From positions 136,667,017 to 136,731,016 of the forward strand of contig JAKGHH010000001.1 of the NCBI GenBank assembly GCA_022828595.1: a DNA stretch of 64,000 nucleotides. The letters are read 5' to 3'. Within the stretch, counting starts at the first letter, position 1. Each line of letters begins with the position of its first letter. The notes under the pieces are model-generated. The model made no database searches. It had not been told where the DNA came from and saw nothing but the letters and a program-made list of their open reading frames with translations. The position numbers and the translations under genes were made by a program. Source of the stretch: Nelumbo lutea. Its lineage: Eukaryota; Streptophyta; Magnoliopsida; Proteales; Nelumbonaceae. This document shows positions 58,832 to 64,000 of the stretch, in pieces.

Positions 58832-59472
58832 TGATTTGGTCAAGACTCAAGATGCGTGTGAATTGCAAACACTGTGTTGAATCGCCAGAAAGGATCCAAC
58901 TGTTTCAGCTCTGCAGTTTGTCTTCATCCAACTTTTCTTCCCAATTTTCTTGGGGGAGAAAGGTCAGAACTTTCTCAGTTCTCACCTATACATTATTGCT
59001 GCTTGCTTTCTCAGTTCTCACTTATACATTATTGTGCCCCTGAGAGAGAGAGAGAGAGACTAATCATACAGTACATGAAGTGGGCATGTTTTGGAGAGAT
59101 CAGTAGAGGTGCATGCATGGTAGATACTAAGGGGAGTACCGCCTTCTTGGCTTCTTCCTTTCCTCGACCACAACAAAGGGAGAAAATTAATGGTCCCAAG
59201 GCTGTTGGTAATTGAGGGTTAATTAATCTTTCTGGTCCAGTCACTTCAGCGGTTACCAAACGGCCACTGAGGGCATATACCAACTTATGACTTTCATTTG
59301 TTTTGTTGTGAGACAGATAGGTTGAATCATTAATTTACAGAGATGACTGTCAATCAACATGTCAGTGAATGGTTGATGATCTCCATGTGGACCGGTAAGT
59401 ACAGGATAACATGAGTGAGAGAGAGAGAGGTAACTAATTGGACTACCTAGCTATTATCATCTCTATTCTAGT

Positions 59473-59480
59473 CTATATAT
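59473..59480 (+). promoter_or_regulatory. TATA box of WSD1-like gene 2
   Basis: CTATATAT about 95 bp before the ATG at 59572. The in-frame ATG at 59479 overlaps the box and is therefore unlikely to be used. A (GA)n tract precedes it at about 59417-59430. Confidence 0.5.
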
Positions 59481-59571
59481 GCACACAAGGAGTGAAAGAA
59501 GACCGACTGAGAAGACGAGTAAAGCAAAAACACAAAACCCAGCAGCAGCCATTGCAACAGCTATAGCATCA

Positions 59572-60422
59572 ATGGAGTTCAACAAAACACCAACTGTTGA
59601 AGAACCAGAGCCCGTAAGCCCCCATGCCCAGTACCTAAATAGTTCAGTTCTCTCTATATGCGTTCTTGCTGTTTTGGAATCCGAGGTTCCCATCGATGAC
59701 TCCCAGACCACTGTTTTACTTGAGAAGATGCTCCTCCCCATCAACCCGCGCTTCTCCTCCATCATGGTACTCTCTCTCTCTCTCTCTCTCTCTCTTGGTT
59801 GTTTACTTGTTTAGCTTGTAACTGTTTGTGGGAGCAGGTATTAGACGATCATGGAGTAGGACATTGGAAGAAGGTTGAAGTTAAGCTTGAAGACCACGTC
59901 CGGGTCGCTGTTTTCCCAGACGGATTACCGGCGACTACCTACGATGAGTGCTTTCAGGAGTACATGTCAAAGATATCCATGGAAATGCTTCCACAGAGCA
60001 GACCACTGTGGGAGATCCACTTGTTTAAATATCCCACCAGCAATGCAGCTGGGACTGTGGTGTTGAAGCTTCACCATGCATTAGGTGATGGCTTCTCACT
60101 CATGGGTGCATTGTTTTCTTGCACCCGAAGGGCCGATGATCCTTCACTTCCCTTAATTTTTCCCTCATCTCGGCCAAAACCTATACCAAATAAACACGGC
60201 GCCGGCGGCCTCAGCATTTTGAAGAAAGCTCATGGATTTGTCTCCCTGCTCTTTAATTCCGCTTCGGATTTTGCTTGGAGCCTTTTAAAAAGCAGCTTTT
60301 TAGAAGACAAACAGAACCCAATCCGGTCCGGAACTGCTGGGGTTGAATTCCGGCCTAAAACCGTCTCCACTGTCAACTTATCTCTCGATCGGATCGGACA
60401 AATCAAGGAAAAGATTGGAGGG
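59572..60422 (+). CDS. WSD1-like: WSD1-like O-acyltransferase, gene 2 (first two exons; continues beyond window or truncated)
   Basis: Exon 1 is 59572-59766 and exon 2 59838-60422, separated by a 71-bp intron containing a (CT)n tract; 260 codons in total. The protein starts MEFNKTPTVEEPE and has SPHAQYLNSSVLS, PLWEIHLFKYP and HHALGDG at residues 144-150, so the acyltransferase active site is present. It parallels gene 1 in sequence and exon borders and lies on the same strand about 9 kb away, so the pair is a tandem duplication. The reaction is as for gene 1: acyl transfer from acyl-CoA to fatty alcohol or diacylglycerol, with substrate not predictable. A GTAAGT donor follows exon 2. Exons 3-5 (TINDV.., SNMVGP.., C-terminus) were not found up to 64000, so either intron 2 is longer than 3.5 kb or the gene is cut short. 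Confidence 0.85.
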
Positions 60423-60481
60423 GTAAGTCTGGATAAACCTACACATACTTATTTGAGACTGTTCTTTTCCTTTTTTATTTT

Positions 60482-60995
60482 GGAAAATTTCCCATTAGTA
60501 CTCCTGTACTTTGGCTTACTGATATTTTGATGTCAAACTTTAAAACTTAACAATTTAGTATCTTTAACTTTGAAAACAAGTGAATCTATACCTGCTGTAT
60601 ATCAGTCCATTAACAAACCATTAAGTGACATTTGAAAAGATATAAATATCCTTTTGATGTCTCTAATTCTCTTTATCAACCATCCAAACATTGATAAAAA
60701 ATGAACAATCTCAAATTCTTGTCTCTTCTATTAAAAAAAGTTGGGGTCATGCCTCATTGGACAATCCTACAACCCCAACTTTCTTGAATAAAAGAGGCAA
60801 TAATTTGGGACTGTTCACTTTTTATCAATATTTGGATAATTGATAAAGAAATTTAGATGACATTCAAAGGGCATTTGTATCTTTTCAAATATCACTACTA
60901 GACTGGAAGTTAGTATACTAAATTGTTGCATTTTAGAATTCGATTGCCAAAATGACACCAGACGCAAAGTAAAGATACTAATAAAAAATTTTCCC
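60482..60995. repeat. 514-bp foldback hairpin inside intron 2 of WSD1-like gene 2
   Basis: The two arms (60482-60747 and 60772-60995) are inverted copies around a 24-bp centre. Near the loop, ATTGATAAAAAATGAACA, ..AGTTGGGGT pairs with ACCCCAACT.. and TGTTCACTTTTTATCAAT. At the outside, GGAAAATTTCCCATTAGTA pairs with TACTAATAAAAAATTTTCC. It has no coding sequence. It would form a long imperfect hairpin in the pre-mRNA. Confidence 0.8.
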
Positions 60996-62202
60996 TTCTA
61001 TTAAAAAAATCATTACACCTAATAGCAAATTTCAGAAAGTAAAAGTAAATTTGGTTGATAGAATTAGTAGGACACGTCGATTCCAACAGCATGCATGCAT
61101 TAACTAGACTAGTTTATTTGCCTGAATGCAAGCGAGTATAAATAAGTTAAGTGTAAATTATGATTATTTACTTTCGCTTTATATTTTAAATTATATCATT
61201 TGTTTTTTGACAATTAAGTAAAGTGGTCCCCGCTTTAAATGATGCTGTAAAAACATATGATACGGGAAATAGCTTGACTAATCAATTATGTGGGAATTGC
61301 TTGTGGGTAGCAGATCGGAGAGGTAAGACATATGACTTGCAATTTTTTTTATCAGTACTTTTTTGGATGCAAAATTTAGATTGACAATATTGTCGATTAG
61401 TGCGATAGAATCTGGCGTAAAATTTTTTATCTTATTCAGATTTGCACCGTAAATAAAGACAGACTTAGAAACAACAGGTGGTTGAAATTTGGCTCACCCT
61501 ATCATTCCTATTAGGTCGAGTTGAAGCCAACTCTAACCCAACCTGAGTTGTTGAATTGATCGAGGTTACCTTGTGCTTCGTTTTGGTTTTTTAAAAATAT
61601 TTTCACTTATTAGATTTTAGATTAGTGTTGTAAAAATCAACCTAGAGGCTTAATCATTTTTTATTTTAGATTAGGTTATTGGTTTGACTGTTCGGGTTGA
61701 ACGGGTCAGACCATGTCACATTATTATGTCATATATAGGTATATATAGGTTTATACATACTTACTATGGTAAAACATGTATAATATCAATAAAATAATAT
61801 ATAATTAATTTCTACATATAATATATGTATATTTATGTATTAATTATGTTTAAGTTATATTTTTTATTTGTAAAAAATGTTAAAAATTGGGATTTGAGGC
61901 CAAAAGCGTTTCTTTTTTGGTGAAAATAATGGGCAAGGTGACTTCAGCCCCTTGGGACATAGATCTTGAAAATTTATCCAAAAAAAAAATGAAAAGAAAG
62001 GATCACTCTAGTTAGACATCTGGGTGCAAAGTTATGGACTCTGGAAATTTGTATGTATATTGATTGTACAATTGTGACCTGGTGACCAGGTCAAATGAGT
62101 CATCGGTTCAACCACCTAAGTCAATGGTTTTGACCAAAAGACAGGTTTTAAAAAACCAAGCCTAAATATTCTCATTCATTAATGACCCGCAGTTCCAATA
62201 TG
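60996..62202. other. Downstream sequence of gene 2 intron, no exon recognised
   Basis: AT-rich sequence with no match to expected WSD exon 3 sequence (T-I-N-D-V start). A piece near 61480-61730 with GGTCGAGTTG and GTTCGGGTTGAACGGGTC resembles small-element remnants. Confidence 0.5.
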
Positions 62203-62210
62203 TATGCATG

Positions 62211-63990
62211 TAAAGCTGCAACTTGGGTCGGGTTGGCCTGAACCCACCTATAACCCAACCCGAAAAAATTGGGTTGGGTTGGGTAGGGTTGATGCTTGGG
62301 TTAGGGTTGGGGTTGAAATTCATGAGCCCAACTTTACATTGGGTTGGGTTAGGGTTGACCCTTAGACAACCCGAATCCGACTCTATAGTTCATGTCATAT
62401 ATAAATATATGTTATATGTAATACGATACTCTCGATACGGGGTGTATCATATCCGTACCCATGATCATGGATACAGGATACACTACGACTGGATACGTAT
62501 CATATGAGTTGTGTGTATCGATACGATATGCCTCTATATCGATGGATACGGTCTGATACACACCAATATGGAGGTGCATCCCTGCCTTATTTGACAAAAT
62601 TGAACATTAAGTACCTTTAGATTGTTTTTCATCTTTAATACAAGTTGAAAAGTAGTATTATGAAAACTAAAATAAATAATTTAAGATTTAATTTTTCCAA
62701 AAAAAAATAATAAAAACTAAAAATTATAAAAATAATATATTTCATCTACCTTAGATGATTTATATATTTTATTGTACACATAATCATATGTTAAAAATGA
62801 AAACATGGTTATTATTTGTAAAAAATAGAGATTATATAAAAATACAAAATAAATAAATTTTCCCAACAAAATTAATGGAAAACAGAAAATTATAATTAAA
62901 AAAACTGAAACAAATAATTTAAGATTTAATTTGGCCAAAAAAATTTAATAAAAACTGAAAATTAAATATAATTTATTTTGTCTACCTTAAATGATTTATT
63001 TGTTTTATTTTACAATTATGTGTAAAATAAAAGCATTATATGTTAAAAATGAAAACATATTTATTATTTAAAAAATAGTTGTTAATTAAATAAAATACTA
63101 AATTAATAAATATACCAAAAAATTAATAAAAATTGAAAGAGTGATAATTATTGTACAATGTTTGAATGTTCTAGAGTCCCGGTATTGTTTATTGTAATAT
63201 TTTTCTTCATATAACCTATTGAAGTATGCATTTCTCATGTGTTTATATCTTATTCATAGATAGTTCAACCTTTTGTTTAGTATGATTAATGTATTTATGC
63301 GATTTGTTTGCATTTCACTAGCGTATCCATGTGTTTTTACATCTTTCGTTCGTATCCACTCATGTCCAAAACATATCTGTGTCTGTATCTATATTTGACT
63401 TATCCAATATGATACCTGATACCGCTACTTTGATCCTTGTATAGCCCCCACCACATAGTATCATGTATTTCTTTTAAGATAATCACTTCACTTAATCCTA
63501 ATTAGATATACTAAAACCTTAATAACACTATTTTATGTTTTTTGAAAATTTTATTCTTCATTTCCTATCTATTGTTTTTTGCCCATAAAAGATCTATCAT
63601 AAGTCATAACTCATAATAAACTATAGTCCTTTCTAACACTTGTTTCTCTGAATTTTGTACCAAAAGAACAAAAAAAATAAAAATAAAAAATAAAAACGTC
63701 AACAAACAAATACTAATGAAGCATAGGATTAATATATGTAGTGAAAGTTGAGTTAAGATCTAAAATTGAGAAATTCTATGAAGTTTTAAGTGATGGGAAG
63801 AAGGTTGGTTGGGCCCAACCCGAGGCCAAATTTGGGTTGGATTGGGTTAGGGTTGAAGGAATTTAGTTAGAATTAGGGTTGGGGTTGGGTTGGTTGGATT
63901 GAAGATCAGGTTGGGTTAGAGTTAGGGTTGGGGGTTTAGAACTTAGGGTTGTTCTCAACCGGACCTAACCCAGCCTGACTTGCAGCTCTA
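62211..63990. mobile_element. Non-autonomous hAT-like element (1780 bp) with 8-bp target duplication
   Basis: Left end TAAAGCTGCAACTTGGGTCG and right end, inverted, TAGAGCTGCAAGTCAGGCTG form matching terminal inverted repeats. TATGCATG is duplicated exactly at 62203-62210 and 63991-63998. Both subterminal regions are packed with GGGTTGGGTT/GGGTTAGGG words (62221-62380, 63810-63990). The interior is AT-rich with GATACG-type repeats (62420-62560) and no transposase, so it would need one in trans. Confidence 0.85.
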
Positions 63991-64000
63991 TATGCATGTG

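Noticed and set aside
59479..59571. Upstream in-frame ATG giving a 31-residue extension of WSD1-like gene 2
   Set aside because: The ATG overlaps the TATA-like box and the extension does not resemble gene 1.
62221..62380. Interstitial telomere repeat
   Set aside because: Words are a mixture of GGGTT, GGGTTA and GGGTTGG without a regular TTTAGGG period, and they occur at both ends of a hAT-like element, so they are subterminal repeats.

Overview
The window looks like nuclear DNA from a flowering plant, probably a dicot-like genome; no species can be named. The reasons are the spliced genes, AT-rich intergenic DNA, plant-type TATA boxes, several Ty3/gypsy retrotransposons of the Tat type, small hAT-like and foldback elements, and two genes of the plant WSD1-like wax ester synthase/diacylglycerol acyltransferase family. 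About two thirds of the window is transposable-element sequence.

Layout. (1) 1-2212 is the end of a Tat-like element read on the minus strand. Its 1.47 kb LTR carries a 15-bp minisatellite and a 49-bp tandem repeat. (2) 2213-4277 is AT-rich filler. (3) 4278-17912 and 18013-30738 are two versions of one stretch, separated by a 100-N gap. Both carry the same left flank and the same Tat element (Tat-1) at the same target site CAACT, so this is most likely an assembly artefact (two haplotypes or an overlapping contig placed in tandem). The second version is complete: Tat-1 = 22591-32907 with LTRs, PBS, PPT and target duplication. (4) 33870-41684 is a second complete Tat element (Tat-2, target duplication AGAAC) that has lost most of gag-pol and carries its own 1.58 kb nested insertion. 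(5) 41685-64000 holds the low-copy genes: an intact five-exon WSD1-like gene at 45831-50689, an orphan last exon of a polygalacturonase (52143-52385, minus) lying between long inverted arms, a roughly 1.6 kb direct duplication (55.27-58.54 kb), and a second WSD1-like gene starting at 59572 whose first two exons are in the window. Small elements with exact target duplications are visible at 51198-51616 and 62211-63990 (hAT-like, 8 bp).

The Tat elements run on the minus strand (gag, protease, reverse transcriptase, RNase H, integrase), and each carries downstream of integrase a spliced antisense ORF on the plus strand with its own TATA-like box in Tat-1. All retroelement reading frames seen are broken by stops or frameshifts. 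The two WSD1-like genes are tandem paralogues on the same strand with matching exon borders and the HHALGDG acyltransferase motif; they are the only convincing functional protein genes here. I found no tRNA, rRNA, CRISPR or bacterial-type features.
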